Source: an uncultured SAR116 cluster alpha proteobacterium
GTDB taxonomy: Bacteria; Pseudomonadota; Alphaproteobacteria; Puniceispirillales; Puniceispirillaceae
Length of the DNA stretch: 64,000 bases
Reading direction: 5' to 3'
Assembly: GCA_902578815.1 (NCBI GenBank)
Contig: CACHEI010000003.1
Span: 43,965 to 107,964 of the forward strand
The translations under genes and the position numbers were made by a program. Under the pieces are notes generated by a model. The model searched no databases. It saw only the letters and a list, made by a program, of their open reading frames with translations, and was not told the DNA's origin. Within the stretch, counting starts at the first letter, position 1; every line of letters begins with the position of its first letter. Shown here in pieces: positions 1-9,877 of the stretch.

Positions 1-51
1 GGCAAAACAGCGGGGGGCGACGCCAAAGCCTGTTGGACGGATCTGACCAGA

Positions 52-1341
52 TCAGATTTTTAGCCGATCACGCAATTTGTAATAGGCCATGCCAAGAGCA
101 AGCGCCGGTGTGCGCAGCGGCCCGCCGGGAAACGGCTTGTGGTTGAGACTGCTCATGACATCAAAACCTGTCTGATCGCCAATGACGGCATCCGCAAGCA
201 TCACCCCGGCCTGGCCTGTCAGGGCCACGCCATGGCCGGAAAAGCCCTGCACGAAATAAATGTCATCCTGGGTACGGCCGAATTGCGGAATGCGATTCAC
301 GGTAATACCAATTTTGCCTGACCAGACTGCATCTTTCTCAATATTTTTCAAAAGGGGAAATATATCTTCCATCCGGCGGCGCAGATCAGGCTCGATGTTA
401 CCAAAGTTGACGTTGGTGTAACTTGCACGGCCACCAAAAATCATCCGTCCGTTTGCATCAATCCGGTAATAGTTCAAAGCAGCATTGCAATCGGCAACGG
501 CGGCGCCAGTCGGCAGCAATTGTTTGACCATATTGGGTGAAAGAGGCTTTGTCGCCAGCACTGATGACGTTACGTGTGCAAGACGCGATTTCATTCTCGG
601 CAGGCCTATATTAGCCAGATAGGCGTTACCACACAGCAGCAGGATCTTTGCGCGCACTTGCTGCCCATCTTTCGTATGAAGATGTTTAAAGCCATTGGAT
701 GCGTTGGTTTCGAGCTTCTTGATTGGTGTGTTTTCATGTATCGCTGAGCCTTTTCTCTGCGCTGCAACGGCAAGGCCGTGAAGATATTTCAGGGGCTGCA
801 TATGCCCAGATTTGCTGTCAAACAGGCCGCCAACATAGGCGTCGGTGTCGACATGGTTGCCCAATGCAGCCTGGTCATCAAGGCGGGTGAAGCCATCATA
901 GCCACGTGCCTCCCACTCACGCTGCATCTCGTTAAGATCTGCCATTTGGCGTTGATGATAGGCGGCATTGACATAGCCGAAGGTCAGATCACAATCAATT
1001 TTATATTTGGCCACCCTGTCCTTGACCAGATCAACGGCCGCCAGGCCGCTGTCCCAAGCAATCTTGGCATCTTGCTCAGATAGCTGGCGCTGTATGTGGT
1101 AAAAGTCATTCGGCCACCCCTGACAGACATGTCCGCCATTTCGTCCCGACCCACCGGTGCCGAGCTTGCCAGCTTCGAGTACCATAGCTGCAAATCCGTT
1201 CTCAGCTAGATGCAAGGCTGCCGAAATACCGGTCAGACCTCCACCGATAATAGCGATGTCAGTATCGACCGACTCCCGAAGGGGTGGATATTGCTTTCGC
1301 TCAGGAAATTCGATTTCATAAATGGAGCTCTCACCAGACAT
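52..1341 (-). CDS. FAD-dependent oxidoreductase, PuuB-like (gamma-glutamylputrescine oxidase family)
   Basis: A 429-residue DAO-family flavoprotein expected to oxidise a secondary or primary amine with oxygen in the cytoplasm. The N-terminal Rossmann FAD motif IGGGLTG (about residues 32-38) follows a short lead, the SGRNGGH motif (65-71) is typical of the PuuB/OrdL group, and the C-terminal GFSGHGVALTG segment closes the FAD site. It is divergent from an SpuC-like aminotransferase and a PuuA-like ligase, the enzymes expected on either side of it in glutamylated polyamine catabolism, so gamma-glutamylputrescine or a related glutamyl-amine is the likely substrate. Family assignment is firm; the exact substrate is inferred from neighbours. 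It could instead be a sarcosine- or aminoacetone-type oxidase. Confidence 0.85.
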   Translation of the reverse strand: MSGESSIYEIEFPERKQYPPLRESVDTDIAIIGGGLTGISAALHLAENGFAAMVLEAGKLGTGGSGRNGGHVCQGWPNDFYHIQRQLSEQDAKIAWDSGLAAVDLVKDRVAKYKIDCDLTFGYVNAAYHQRQMADLNEMQREWEARGYDGFTRLDDQAALGNHVDTDAYVGGLFDSKSGHMQPLKYLHGLAVAAQRKGSAIHENTPIKKLETNASNGFKHLHTKDGQQVRAKILLLCGNAYLANIGLPRMKSRLAHVTSSVLATKPLSPNMVKQLLPTGAAVADCNAALNYYRIDANGRMIFGGRASYTNVNFGNIEPDLRRRMEDIFPLLKNIEKDAVWSGKIGITVNRIPQFGRTQDDIYFVQGFSGHGVALTGQAGVMLADAVIGDQTGFDVMSSLNHKPFPGGPLRTPALALGMAYYKLRDRLKI

Positions 1342-1491
1342 TCTGACCTCCTGAGTTACTTCGTTGTCAATGAAGTGCGCATTGATTGCGCCCAGTAACT
1401 ATTGAGAGTAGTCTGGAATAAATGGGGGGATCAAGCCGAACGGGAGAACCGCGTTCCGCCTCGGCTGAATTCTCGAAACATCAGAACTGAC

Positions 1492-2874
1492 ATGAGCAAG
1501 GCAATGACACCAGATGATCTCTCGACCAAGGAGTGGCAGCTTCTCGATGCGGCCCATCATATGGCGCCGTTCACCGATTATGGAGAGCAGCGCAAGCATG
1601 GCGCGCGCATCATCACCCATGCGGAAGGTCATTACATCTATGACGTTGAGGGAACACGCATTCTTGATGGTATGGCTGGTCTGTGGTGTGTGAATGTTGG
1701 TTATGGAAGGCAGTCACTTGTTGATGCTGCAGCGGAACAGATGACAACGCTTCCCTATTACAATAATTTTTTCAAGACGAGTAACAAGCCGGTGGTGGCG
1801 CTGTCAAAACGGTTGGCCGATATCAGCCCTGAGGGACTTAATAATGTGTTCTATGCCAATTCAGGCTCTGAGGCGAATGATACCATTATCCGCATGGTCC
1901 GCCATTTCTGGGCGCTTGAGGGGCAGCCGGAACGACGTGTGATCATTGGCCGGGAATACGGTTATCATGGCAGCACGATCATGTCTGCCAGCATGGGTGG
2001 CATGTCAGGCATGCATGACCAGGCCGCAGATGAGGCGGATTTCGTGCATATTCGCCCACCTTATGGTTTTCTCCATCAAGGCAATCAGGACGATGCTGTT
2101 TTTGCCGCCAATGCGGCGTCCTGGCTCGAAGACAAAATCATCGAGATTGGTGCCGACAAGGTGGCTGCTTTCGTCGCTGAGCCGGTGCAGGGTGCGGGTG
2201 GTGTGATTGTACCGCCCGACGGTTATTTCGAACATATTCAGAACATCTGCAAACGATATGACATTGTGTTCATTGTCGACGAGGTGATCACCGGTTTTGG
2301 ACGGACCGGCGAATGGTTTGCCAGTCAGCGGATGAATCTGTCGCCTGATATGATGACCATGGCGAAAGGTCTAACGTCAGGATATATGCCGATGTCGGGT
2401 GTCATGGTAGGGGACAGGGTTGCTGACAGATTTATCGCAGATGGAGGCGAGTTCTATCACGGTTTCACCTATTCAGGTCATCCGGTTGCAGCTGCGGTGG
2501 CCTTGGCCAATCTTGATATCATTGAGAATGAAGGATTAATCGAACGCGTACGGGAGGATACCGGCCCCTACCTTGGTGAGGCGCTTGCGCTACTTGCGGA
2601 CCACCCTCTTGTTGGCGAGGTCCGTACGTATGGATTGCTTGCGGCCATTGAACTTGTTGAGAGCAAGGATGGCCCCGTACTCTTTGACAAAGTGGGTCAT
2701 GTCGGTGGACTTTGCCGTGACCATGCACTTTCACATGGTCTGATGATGCGAGCCGTTCGCGACGGAATGATTCTGTCTCCACCATTGACCTATACGCGAG
2801 ATGATATTGATGCCACCGTGGCGATTGCTAGGACAGCGCTTGATGCAACTGCAGGTGATCTTGGAGTCTCATAG
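1492..2874 (+). CDS. spuC: Class III aminotransferase, putrescine/polyamine-pyruvate type (SpuC-like)
   Basis: A PLP-dependent class III aminotransferase of about 460 residues that should move the terminal amine of putrescine or a related polyamine to pyruvate. Family landmarks are all present: DGMAGLWCVNVGYGR near the N-terminus, the GSEANDT phosphate-binding stretch, the FIVDEVITGFGRTGEW block with the PLP-contacting Asp, and the active-site lysine in MAKGLTSGYMPM followed by GEFYHGFTYSGHPV. The frame is open upstream to a TTG at 1402, but the ATG at 1492 gives a normal SpuC-like N-terminus; 1504 is an alternative. It is followed closely by the glutamine-synthetase-like gene, suggesting one transcript. 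The family is secure; the choice of putrescine over another omega-amine is inferred. Confidence 0.88.
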   Translation: MSKAMTPDDLSTKEWQLLDAAHHMAPFTDYGEQRKHGARIITHAEGHYIYDVEGTRILDGMAGLWCVNVGYGRQSLVDAAAEQMTTLPYYNNFFKTSNKPVVALSKRLADISPEGLNNVFYANSGSEANDTIIRMVRHFWALEGQPERRVIIGREYGYHGSTIMSASMGGMSGMHDQAADEADFVHIRPPYGFLHQGNQDDAVFAANAASWLEDKIIEIGADKVAAFVAEPVQGAGGVIVPPDGYFEHIQNICKRYDIVFIVDEVITGFGRTGEWFASQRMNLSPDMMTMAKGLTSGYMPMSGVMVGDRVADRFIADGGEFYHGFTYSGHPVAAAVALANLDIIENEGLIERVREDTGPYLGEALALLADHPLVGEVRTYGLLAAIELVESKDGPVLFDKVGHVGGLCRDHALSHGLMMRAVRDGMILSPPLTYTRDDIDATVAIARTALDATAGDLGVS

Positions 2875-2927
2875 CAAAGTGATTGCAAAAGGGGCTTGGT
2901 GGGCCTTCTTGGCCCGATGGGAGGCGT

Positions 2928-4268
2928 ATGACTATCAAAATCAAAGAATGGTTACAGGAAAAATCGGTCACTGAGGTCGAATGTTTGGTGAGCGATATTT
3001 CTGGCATTCCAAGGGGTAAAATCCTGCCTGTACATAAGTATGTTTCGGCAATTGAAACGGGTGGCCTGCGTTTGCCGGAATATGTTTTCGGCCAGTCAGT
3101 GACAGGCGAATATTATAACAGTGTTGTTTTGAATGAAATTGGCGCTGATATAGTGTTGCGGCCTGACTTCGAAACTTGTCGTTTGGTGCCTTGGTATGAG
3201 GCGCCGACTGCACAGATCATTCATGACGCTGTCAATCATGACGGCAAGATTGTGCCATTCGCACCACGTGCTGTTTTAGCGCGTGTTCTGGCGTTGTTCG
3301 ATGAGGTGGGCCTTGTGCCCGTGATTGCCCCGGAGCTGGAGTTTTTTCTTGTCGAGCAGAGCGCGGATGCCAACAACCCCCTTGTCACCCCAACCGGCAA
3401 ATCGGGCCGGGCCGAAAAGGCGCGCCAAGCCTATGGCATCGATGCAGTAAATGAATTTGATCCACTTTTCGAGGAAATCTATGACCATTGTGATGTGCAG
3501 GGACTTGACATCGACACGCTGAGCCATGAGGCGGGGGCAGCGCAGATGGAGATCAATTTCAACCATGGATCGGCGATGGATCTGGCCGATCAGGCTTTTC
3601 TGTTCAAGCGCACGGTGCGACAAACGGCGCTGAACCACAAAGTGCATGCAACTTTCATGGCCAAACCAATGCAGGATCAACCGGGAAGTGCCATGCATGT
3701 TCACACGTCGATCAGCAACAAGGCTACCGAGAGGAATATTTTTGTGGATGAAAACGGTGAGCAGACAGATGAGTTTCTTCATGCCATCGCCGGGATGCAG
3801 CGCCATTTGTCCGGGGCGATGGCGTTGATGGCGCCCTATGTCAATTCCTACCGTCGCCGCACAGGTGCGGAGGACTCGCCAGCAAATCTGGCTTGGGGAA
3901 TGGACAATCGCACTGTTGGTCTGCGCGTTCCTCTTAGCAATCCAAAAAGTCGACGGATCGAAAATCGCTTGCCTGGCGCTGATGCCAATCCTTACCTTGC
4001 GATTGCCGCAACACTGGCTGCCATCTGGCTCGGGCTCCAGGAGAAAAGGCGGCCAAGTCGTCCCCTCAAAGACAGTGGTGAGGATCTTGAAACACTGCCA
4101 AAAAATCTGGACATTGCTCTTGATGCGCTGGAAAAAGCCAGCCCATTGCATGATGTGCTTGGAGAGGATTTTGTTAAATTGTTTACTGAAGTCAAACGTG
4201 CTGAGGCTGATGCCTTTCTTGAAGTGATCAGCCCGTGGGAGCGGGAATATCTATTGTTGAATGTCTGA
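2928..4268 (+). CDS. puuA: Glutamine synthetase family ligase, gamma-glutamylpolyamine synthetase-like (PuuA)
   Basis: A 446-residue GS-fold ligase. It keeps the GS catalytic landmarks: the ELEFFLVE metal-binding strand, the AAQMEINFNHG region, the GSAMHVHTSI motif holding the metal-binding His, and an ATP-binding NRTVGLRVP segment. The N-terminal SDISGIPRGKILP lead and overall length match GlnA3/PuuA-type ligases, which attach glutamate to an amine, more closely than housekeeping GlnA. The ATG at 2928 sits just behind a GGGAGG ribosome site; an in-frame TTG at 2883 is less likely. It lies downstream of the aminotransferase and across from the PuuB-like oxidase, completing a polyamine set. 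No PuuC or PuuD homologue is visible here, so the pathway would need partners elsewhere. Confidence 0.85.
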   Translation: MTIKIKEWLQEKSVTEVECLVSDISGIPRGKILPVHKYVSAIETGGLRLPEYVFGQSVTGEYYNSVVLNEIGADIVLRPDFETCRLVPWYEAPTAQIIHDAVNHDGKIVPFAPRAVLARVLALFDEVGLVPVIAPELEFFLVEQSADANNPLVTPTGKSGRAEKARQAYGIDAVNEFDPLFEEIYDHCDVQGLDIDTLSHEAGAAQMEINFNHGSAMDLADQAFLFKRTVRQTALNHKVHATFMAKPMQDQPGSAMHVHTSISNKATERNIFVDENGEQTDEFLHAIAGMQRHLSGAMALMAPYVNSYRRRTGAEDSPANLAWGMDNRTVGLRVPLSNPKSRRIENRLPGADANPYLAIAATLAAIWLGLQEKRRPSRPLKDSGEDLETLPKNLDIALDALEKASPLHDVLGEDFVKLFTEVKRAEADAFLEVISPWEREYLLLNV

Positions 4269-4286
4269 TTCCAAAGGAGTTAAGCC

Positions 4287-5330
4287 TTGAACAGGCTGAC
4301 GATTCCACGTCCTGACGACTGGCATCTCCATCTGCGCGATGGTGACATGTTGGCTTCTGTCGTTGTTGATACGGCCGCCCATTTTGGCCGCGCAATCATC
4401 ATGCCCAATTTGGTGCCGCCAGTGATAACGTCGGTCGATGCGCTGGCCTATCGATCCCGCATTCTTGCTGCCCTTCCTGCCGGATCAGAATTTCAGCCTC
4501 TGATGACGTTGTATCTTACGGAAACTACCGTCCCGGATGACGTTGTTGCGGCTGCTGCTTCTGGCCTGATTTCCGCGGTGAAACTATATCCGGCGGGCGC
4601 GACAACCAATTCAGATTCTGGGGTGCGAGATTTTGACAAGGTGACTCCAGTTCTGGAAGCAATGGCAGAAAATGGCGTCCCGTTGTGTGTCCATGGTGAG
4701 GTCACAGACCCAGATATCGACATTTTCGACAGAGAGGCGGTTTTTCTGGAGAAGGTTCTGGACCCCCTTCGCCAGAGGATCAGAGGTCTGCGGGTGGTGT
4801 TGGAGCATGTCACAACCTGCGATGGTCTCGATTACGTCAGGCAGGGTGGAGACGATATTGCAGCAACAATCACAACGCATCATCTCTTTATCAACCGCAA
4901 CCATATTCTGGCAGGTGGCATTCGCCCACATAATTTTTGCCTTCCTGTTGCCAAGCGGGAGGTGCATCGTCTTGCGCTGGTTGCAGCCGCCACTTCGGAT
5001 GAGGCTGCATTTTTCCTCGGAACTGACAGCGCCCCCCATGTTGATGCAGCAAAACAATCTGGATGTGGGTGTGCGGGCATTTATACTGCGCCAAATACCA
5101 TGTCCTGTCTCGCTGCCTTGTTTGAAGGTGAGGGCGCTCTTGACAAGTTAGAGGGCTTTGTGTCACGCCATGGCCCAGCCTTTTACCGGCTTCCGGTGAA
5201 CGCAGAGACGATAACGTTGATCAAACGCGACACACCGATTGAGTTTCCGGACAAATGTGAAACCCCGGATGGACCTGTAACTATTTTTGATTGTGGGCAA
5301 CCTCTGTATTGGGAAGTTGAAACTTCCTAA
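4287..5330 (+). CDS. pyrC: Dihydroorotase, class II homodimeric type
   Basis: A 347-residue dihydroorotase that cyclises N-carbamoyl-L-aspartate to dihydroorotate in pyrimidine synthesis. The binuclear zinc site is complete: HLH at residues 13-15 in [10 protein letters not shown], the carboxylated lysine K99 in [16 protein letters not shown] and EHVTT each with a zinc His, and the catalytic Asp in GTDSAPH. Translation starts at TTG, supported by an AAAGGAGT ribosome site 6-13 bases upstream (4273-4280). It begins 18 bases after the PuuA-like stop, so it may be co-transcribed with polyamine genes. Its 3' end overlaps the convergent EamA gene by four bases. Confidence 0.95.
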   Translation: MNRLTIPRPDDWHLHLRDGDMLASVVVDTAAHFGRAIIMPNLVPPVITSVDALAYRSRILAALPAGSEFQPLMTLYLTETTVPDDVVAAAASGLISAVKLYPAGATTNSDSGVRDFDKVTPVLEAMAENGVPLCVHGEVTDPDIDIFDREAVFLEKVLDPLRQRIRGLRVVLEHVTTCDGLDYVRQGGDDIAATITTHHLFINRNHILAGGIRPHNFCLPVAKREVHRLALVAAATSDEAAFFLGTDSAPHVDAAKQSGCGCAGIYTAPNTMSCLAALFEGEGALDKLEGFVSRHGPAFYRLPVNAETITLIKRDTPIEFPDKCETPDGPVTIFDCGQPLYWEVETS

Positions 5331-6241
5331 GGTGGTGTTTCCTTCTGCGCATGATTAGGCCGTATTGATCTTGTGGCAATAGCTTCACGCCGTGTGATGT
5401 AAGCTGTTGCGGTAAAGATGATCGCGCCGCCCACCCATATCCAGACACCTGGCCATTCATCAAATATAAACCAGGCTAAAATAACGGCAAAGGGCAGCTT
5501 TACAAATTCCACCGGCTGCAAGCTGGTGATTTCCACCAAGCCACAGGCGCGAGTAAATAGTACATGTGCAATCGTGCCGCTTATTGCCACACCCCACAGG
5601 TATAGCCAACCGAGAGGACCTGGCCATTGCCAAACAAACAAAGCTGGCGCTAGTGAGATTGGTGCTTGCATTACCACCATCCAGAAAACAATCGCAATCG
5701 ATGTCTCTGTCTCCGTCATTTTTTTGACCAGAAGAACTGCCATGGCAATCGACAATGAACTTGCCAGTGCCAGTAAAGCACCAGCTGATACTTCAGTAAT
5801 CCCTGGCTGTAGAATGACGAGAGCACCAGTAAACCCAATTAAGATTGCTACAATTCGCCGTAGGCGGATTACCTCGCCTAAGAAAATAACAGCGCCAATT
5901 GTGACAAAAATGGGGCTTGTAAAGCTGAGTGCGGTGTTCTCTGCAAGTGGGATTAATGTGACTGAGGCGAAGCCGCAGAGCATCCCTATAAAATTGATTG
6001 CCGCGCGGCCCACATACAACCCGGGGCGTTTCATTCTGATCTGCGCGATGCCAGCCTTAAGGAGAAAAGGGCCGATGATTAACACTGCGAGAAAATTGCG
6101 GAAAAACACAACCTCTATAACGTGCACATGTTGTGCTGCAAGCTTGACAAAAATTCCCATTCCAGTGAACGATAGCATCGCCAAAAACATCATCAGCATT
6201 GCACGAACTGCTGCTGATGTGATTACAAAGTCGAGAATCAT
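5327..6241 (-). CDS. EamA/DMT-family inner-membrane transporter
   Basis: A 304-residue protein with about ten hydrophobic segments arranged as two EamA repeats, the standard drug/metabolite transporter layout. The first repeat carries [19 protein letters not shown] and the second [22 protein letters not shown], both typical repeat-terminal helices. Proteins of this family usually export amino acids, metabolites or small solutes; no substrate can be assigned. It runs convergent with pyrC, overlapping it by four bases, and is codirectional with the glutathione S-transferase gene upstream. A second, decayed EamA gene lies at 19.0-19.8 kb. Confidence 0.85.
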   Translation of the reverse strand: MILDFVITSAAVRAMLMMFLAMLSFTGMGIFVKLAAQHVHVIEVVFFRNFLAVLIIGPFLLKAGIAQIRMKRPGLYVGRAAINFIGMLCGFASVTLIPLAENTALSFTSPIFVTIGAVIFLGEVIRLRRIVAILIGFTGALVILQPGITEVSAGALLALASSLSIAMAVLLVKKMTETETSIAIVFWMVVMQAPISLAPALFVWQWPGPLGWLYLWGVAISGTIAHVLFTRACGLVEITSLQPVEFVKLPFAVILAWFIFDEWPGVWIWVGGAIIFTATAYITRREAIATRSIRPNHAQKETPP

Positions 6242-6327
6242 TTTTTGACAACTTCCAAAGAGCGCTGAAATAGCGGGCGCGCATTAGCGCACAGTCAAAA
6301 TGAAATTGCAAATTAGCTTTGGCCTGA

Positions 6328-6990
6328 TCAATCATTGAGTTTGTTGGCTACCCAGTTTGAGAGCGCCTCGTGGTAAGCCGCGTTTTGTTTTTCAACAGAG
6401 GGGTGCATAACAAGGGCGCGCTCATAAGTCTGTAATGGTTTGGGAATGTTAAGGTCCAAGCTAAAAATATCCTGTAATGTAGCAATAAGTGCGAAGCTAG
6501 CGACAAACCCACAATCAGCAATGGTTAGCTGATCACCGTATAGTAACGGTGCAGGGCTGGCGATCTGGTCCAACTGATTAAGCCGCTTTTGCAGCATTTT
6601 GGTATTACTTGTTACAAAAGTTTGGTTACGCGTCTCTGGAGAGACATGTGCGAAATAGGCCCGCAACACGGGCTCTAGCCTTGTGTCATGAAAACGCGAA
6701 ATTTCGCGGATGCGCGCGCGATCCTGTGGATCAACCGGCAGCATGGGTGGGCTGGCAATGATTTCGTCAAGATATTCGGCAATAGCCTCAGAATCAGCCA
6801 GTCGAAACCCATCCTGATCAATCGCCGGGATGGTGCCAGATGGAATGATCTTGCAGTAGGTCGGGCTGCCATACCCGTTAGGTGGTGGTACACTTCGCCA
6901 ATCCAGCTGTTTGTGGGTCATCACCACACGGATTTTGCAGCCGTAGCTGCTCACTGGCAAATCATATAAAGTTAGCATGGTCAATTTCAT
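6328..6990 (-). CDS. Glutathione S-transferase family protein
   Basis: A 220-residue two-domain GST. The N-terminal thioredoxin-like half (about residues 5-80) has the expected LPVSSYGCKIRV first helix and the GTIPAID-plus-ADSEAIAEYLDE glutathione-gamma-glutamyl contact region. The helical C-terminal half includes ERALVMHPSV. Bacterial GSTs of this kind conjugate glutathione to electrophiles or act in aromatic catabolism; the substrate is unknown. The second methionine at 6978 is a plausible alternative start, as no clear ribosome site distinguishes the two. It precedes the EamA transporter on the same strand with a gap of about 85 bases. Confidence 0.85.
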   Translation of the reverse strand: MKLTMLTLYDLPVSSYGCKIRVVMTHKQLDWRSVPPPNGYGSPTYCKIIPSGTIPAIDQDGFRLADSEAIAEYLDEIIASPPMLPVDPQDRARIREISRFHDTRLEPVLRAYFAHVSPETRNQTFVTSNTKMLQKRLNQLDQIASPAPLLYGDQLTIADCGFVASFALIATLQDIFSLDLNIPKPLQTYERALVMHPSVEKQNAAYHEALSNWVANKLND

Positions 6991-7209
6991 AAAAGAGTTA
7001 TAACTAATTAGGAAGAGGCGTCTATGTTGCCTTTAATTTTTATCACTTCGAATCTCAAAATATTCAATAAGATCCTATGTCCCAGATTTTCAGGTTGTGT
7101 AAATGAATATCTGGACAACTTTAAGTAATATTCTACTATCGGGGGTGTAACATAACAGTTAAACGTAAACGCAATGTGGAAATAAAATAACAATCAAGGG
7201 GCTAGAAAA

Positions 7210-8025
7210 ATGCAAAAACTAAAGTGTTTGTTGTCAGCCATTGCAATGATGGCAATGACATTAGGATTGGTGACGCCTTCGGTGGCCGACAGTGTTATCG
7301 ATGATGTTGTTAAACGAGGAAAGCTCGTTGTTGGATTGGCAACCTTCGTGCCTTGGGCAATGAGAGACAAGAAAGGTGATCTCATAGGATTTGAGATTGA
7401 TGTTTCAAATCAATTAGCTAAAGATATGGGTGTTGAGGTAGAGCTTGTGCCGACAGCTTGGGATGGAATTATCCCCGCACTACTTGCTGGCAAGTTTGAC
7501 GTCATTATTACCGGGATGGTGCACAAGCCAGCGCGTAACTTGACGATCAACTTTTCAAAGCCTTATGCGTTTTTGAATGTGGGCATGGCTGCAAATAAAG
7601 CCTTAGCCCAAAAAGACGGTCTAGAGACTATGGAAGACTGGAACAGTAGTAAGGTTACGCTCACAATAAAGCGTGGAACTGCTCCGGGAGAAACGGCAGC
7701 GAGATTATTTCCGAAAGCGAGGGTCCGGCAATTTGACGACGATGCACAGGCATTGCAAGATGTTCTGAATGGAAATGCGCATGCGTTTCTTACATCAGAG
7801 CCAAAGCCTGCTTACTATGTGATTGATAATCCGGAAGTCCTCTACCATCCATTTGGTGTTGGTCCTTTTGATCCTTCTGCTTCCGCGTTTGCGGTTCGCA
7901 AGGGTGATCCTGATGCCCTAAATTTCTTTGACAATTGGATCCAGTATCGCACGCTTGACGGATGGCTTGAAAAGACCCATGCCAAATGGTTCCAGTCCCG
8001 TGATTGGAAGGATCAGGTCAACTAA
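7210..8025 (+). CDS. Amino-acid ABC transporter, periplasmic substrate-binding protein
   Basis: A 271-residue family 3 solute-binding protein. Residues 1 to about 26 form a Sec signal peptide ending near SVADS. The mature protein opens with the usual KRGKLVVGLATFVPWAMRDKKG strand and contains GFEIDVSNQLAKDMGVEVELVPTAWDGIIPALLAGKFDVI, the ligand-cleft signature of polar amino-acid binders (each shown here in part only). It should deliver an amino acid or a small related compound to the two permeases that follow at once. The specificity cannot be read from sequence. An AAGGGGC ribosome site precedes the ATG. The surrounding DNA is noticeably richer in A and T than the flanking genes. Confidence 0.88.
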   Translation: MQKLKCLLSAIAMMAMTLGLVTPSVADSVIDDVVKRGKLVVGLATFVPWAMRDKKGDLIGFEIDVSNQLAKDMGVEVELVPTAWDGIIPALLAGKFDVIITGMVHKPARNLTINFSKPYAFLNVGMAANKALAQKDGLETMEDWNSSKVTLTIKRGTAPGETAARLFPKARVRQFDDDAQALQDVLNGNAHAFLTSEPKPAYYVIDNPEVLYHPFGVGPFDPSASAFAVRKGDPDALNFFDNWIQYRTLDGWLEKTHAKWFQSRDWKDQVN

Positions 8026-8065
8026 ACGGCCGATCTTTTCGGAGATGTAACGAGAGGGCACGCTC

Positions 8066-8941
8066 TTGGTTGACAAAAAAATTGGCGAGTTATCACGAAA
8101 AAACTGTGATGACTCGCCCTCGAGTAATGGTCAGTCTTTAAAAGACGCTGACAGATGGCGAAGTGTTAGGTCAATTTTTGTCGATCTGCTCCAATTTTTC
8201 TTATTAATGACGTTTCTATTCTGGGTCGGTTGGCGCGGTGTGGACGCTATGGAGTATCGCTGGCAGTGGTACCGCGTTCCAAATTTCTTCTATAAGCAAA
8301 TCGATAATGAAATAATATGGGGGCCATTAATATATGGACTTCAAATAACCCTTTATGTGTCTGCATGGGGAATGTTGCTAGCCCTATTGATAGGCTTAGT
8401 TACTGCTTTTCTACGCCTCTCAACTTCGATATCGGGAAGACTTGTTGCGCGCGTTTATCTGGAAGCCATTCGGAACACACCCCTGTTGGTACAGGTATCA
8501 ATTTTTTATTTTGTTCTACAACCCATATTGGGAATTAATAACCCGCTTTGGACTGGAATTCTGTGCCTGGCTTTTTTTGAAGGTTCATTTGCATCAGAGA
8601 TCATACGTGGTGGAATAGTCTCTGTTGACAAAGGTCAGTGGGAAGCGTCACAGACGATAGGTTTGAGCCGCTGGAAAACTTATCTTTACGTTGTGCTACC
8701 TCAAGCCGTTCCCATAATGCTGCCACCGCTAACCGGTATTTTAGTTAATCTAATCAAACACTCCGCGATATTAAGTTTTGTTGCTGTTTTTGAATTGACA
8801 ACCGAAGCACGAAATTTGATCGCTGATACTTTCATGAGCTTTGAAATTTGGATGTTGGTGGGTGGCATGTATCTCGTGATGACGATTACCTTATCAACAC
8901 TGGTTGGATTTTTTGAACGTCGTGTCAGGGGCGCTAGATAA
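8066..8941 (+). CDS. Amino-acid ABC transporter permease (HisM/GlnP type), first subunit
   Basis: A 291-residue inner-membrane permease with a long hydrophilic N-terminal extension (about 45 residues) ahead of the first membrane helix. The cytoplasmic EAA loop that contacts the ATPase is clear: EASQTIGLSRWKTY followed by VVLPQAVP. The SIFYFVLQP and FEGSFASEIIRGGI segments are typical of polar amino-acid permeases. Translation appears to start at TTG (8066) with GAGAGG nearby; the next in-frame ATG would remove the first helix. The stop is one base from the next gene's ATG, so the two permeases are translated as a pair. Confidence 0.87.
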   Translation: MVDKKIGELSRKNCDDSPSSNGQSLKDADRWRSVRSIFVDLLQFFLLMTFLFWVGWRGVDAMEYRWQWYRVPNFFYKQIDNEIIWGPLIYGLQITLYVSAWGMLLALLIGLVTAFLRLSTSISGRLVARVYLEAIRNTPLLVQVSIFYFVLQPILGINNPLWTGILCLAFFEGSFASEIIRGGIVSVDKGQWEASQTIGLSRWKTYLYVVLPQAVPIMLPPLTGILVNLIKHSAILSFVAVFELTTEARNLIADTFMSFEIWMLVGGMYLVMTITLSTLVGFFERRVRGAR

Positions 8942-8942
8942 A

Positions 8943-9824
8943 ATGGATCAAACCAAAAACCAGTTGAAGTGGGGTCCGATGGATATTGTGGTTGTCGGAT
9001 TGCTTGTCAGCTCCTGCGTTTATGTCTTTCACAGAGTCGATACAGTTCTGATTTACGAGTGGGACTGGTCTGTCATTCCGGGATATCTTTTTCGTTGGGA
9101 TGAGGAGGCCAATAAATTTTTACCTAATCTGCTCATGAAAGGACTTGTTACAACGCTTAGAATTTCTTTCTGGGCGCTGATATTATCTTCAATCGTTGGC
9201 GTTTTTCTTGGCATTGCTCGAACAAGCGAACGTCTTCTCCCCCGGATGATTGGTTGGATGTATGTAGAGTTCATTCGCAATATTCCGCCGGTTCCATTTT
9301 TATTTTTATTTTATTTTTTTATTAGTAGCCAAGTGATACCCCATTTGGGCCTACGGGAGAACGTTGACGCTTTGGCACCACAGACGAAGTTCCTTGTGGA
9401 AACTCTCTTTGGTCCCTCAAACCTCATTGAGAATTTCCTTTCTGGTGTTTTGAGCCTTGCCCTGATGTCCGCTGCCTACATCGCTGAAATCGTCAGAGCC
9501 GGCATCCAATCTATTCCAAAAGGCCAAATCGAAGCGGGTCGAACCATCGGCCTTTCGTCTGTACAGATCATGCGTTACGTAGTTTTGCCGCAAGCTATAC
9601 AGAAAGTGATCCCTCCGTTGGCTGGTCAATTTATCACTTTGATTAAAGATAGCTCATTGGTGGCTCTAATCTCAATACAAGAACTTTCCTTTTTAGCGAT
9701 GGAAATAGCCATTTCTGAACAAAGATTTTTTGAAGTTTGGATTTCGGTTGGGTTGATGTATTTCAGCGTTTGTTTTGCCTGCGCCCTCGTTTTTAGGAGA
9801 TTTGAAACGCGCTGGACCAAATAA
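8943..9824 (+). CDS. Amino-acid ABC transporter permease, second subunit
   Basis: A 293-residue membrane permease, partner to the previous one. The EAA loop reads EAGRTIGLSSVQIMRY followed by VVLPQAIQ. The helix encoded around 9295-9330 is unusually T-rich at the DNA level (FLFLFYFF). I choose the ATG at 8943, one base after the upstream stop, over an in-frame TTG at 8904 that would overlap the previous gene. The cognate ATPase is not next in line: it sits on the opposite strand, converging on this gene. Substrate as for the binding protein, unknown. Confidence 0.87.
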   Translation: MDQTKNQLKWGPMDIVVVGLLVSSCVYVFHRVDTVLIYEWDWSVIPGYLFRWDEEANKFLPNLLMKGLVTTLRISFWALILSSIVGVFLGIARTSERLLPRMIGWMYVEFIRNIPPVPFLFLFYFFISSQVIPHLGLRENVDALAPQTKFLVETLFGPSNLIENFLSGVLSLALMSAAYIAEIVRAGIQSIPKGQIEAGRTIGLSSVQIMRYVVLPQAIQKVIPPLAGQFITLIKDSSLVALISIQELSFLAMEIAISEQRFFEVWISVGLMYFSVCFACALVFRRFETRWTK

Positions 9825-9877
9825 CGAATGTTATGCCTAGTGCACTCTTTTTGCCTGTATTTTGATGTAGCGATTAA

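Noticed and set aside
3276..4151. Long minus-strand frame of 291 codons
   Set aside because: It is fully antisense to the PuuA-like ligase, whose conserved motifs are unmistakable.
5418..6248. Plus-strand frame of 276 codons opposite the EamA gene
   Set aside because: Antisense shadow of a hydrophobic protein; composition rich in Thr, Ile and Pro with no domain.
7082..7116. CCAGAT/ATCTGG inverted repeat before the amino-acid binding protein
   Set aside because: Arms of six bases around a long spacer are expected by chance in DNA of this length.
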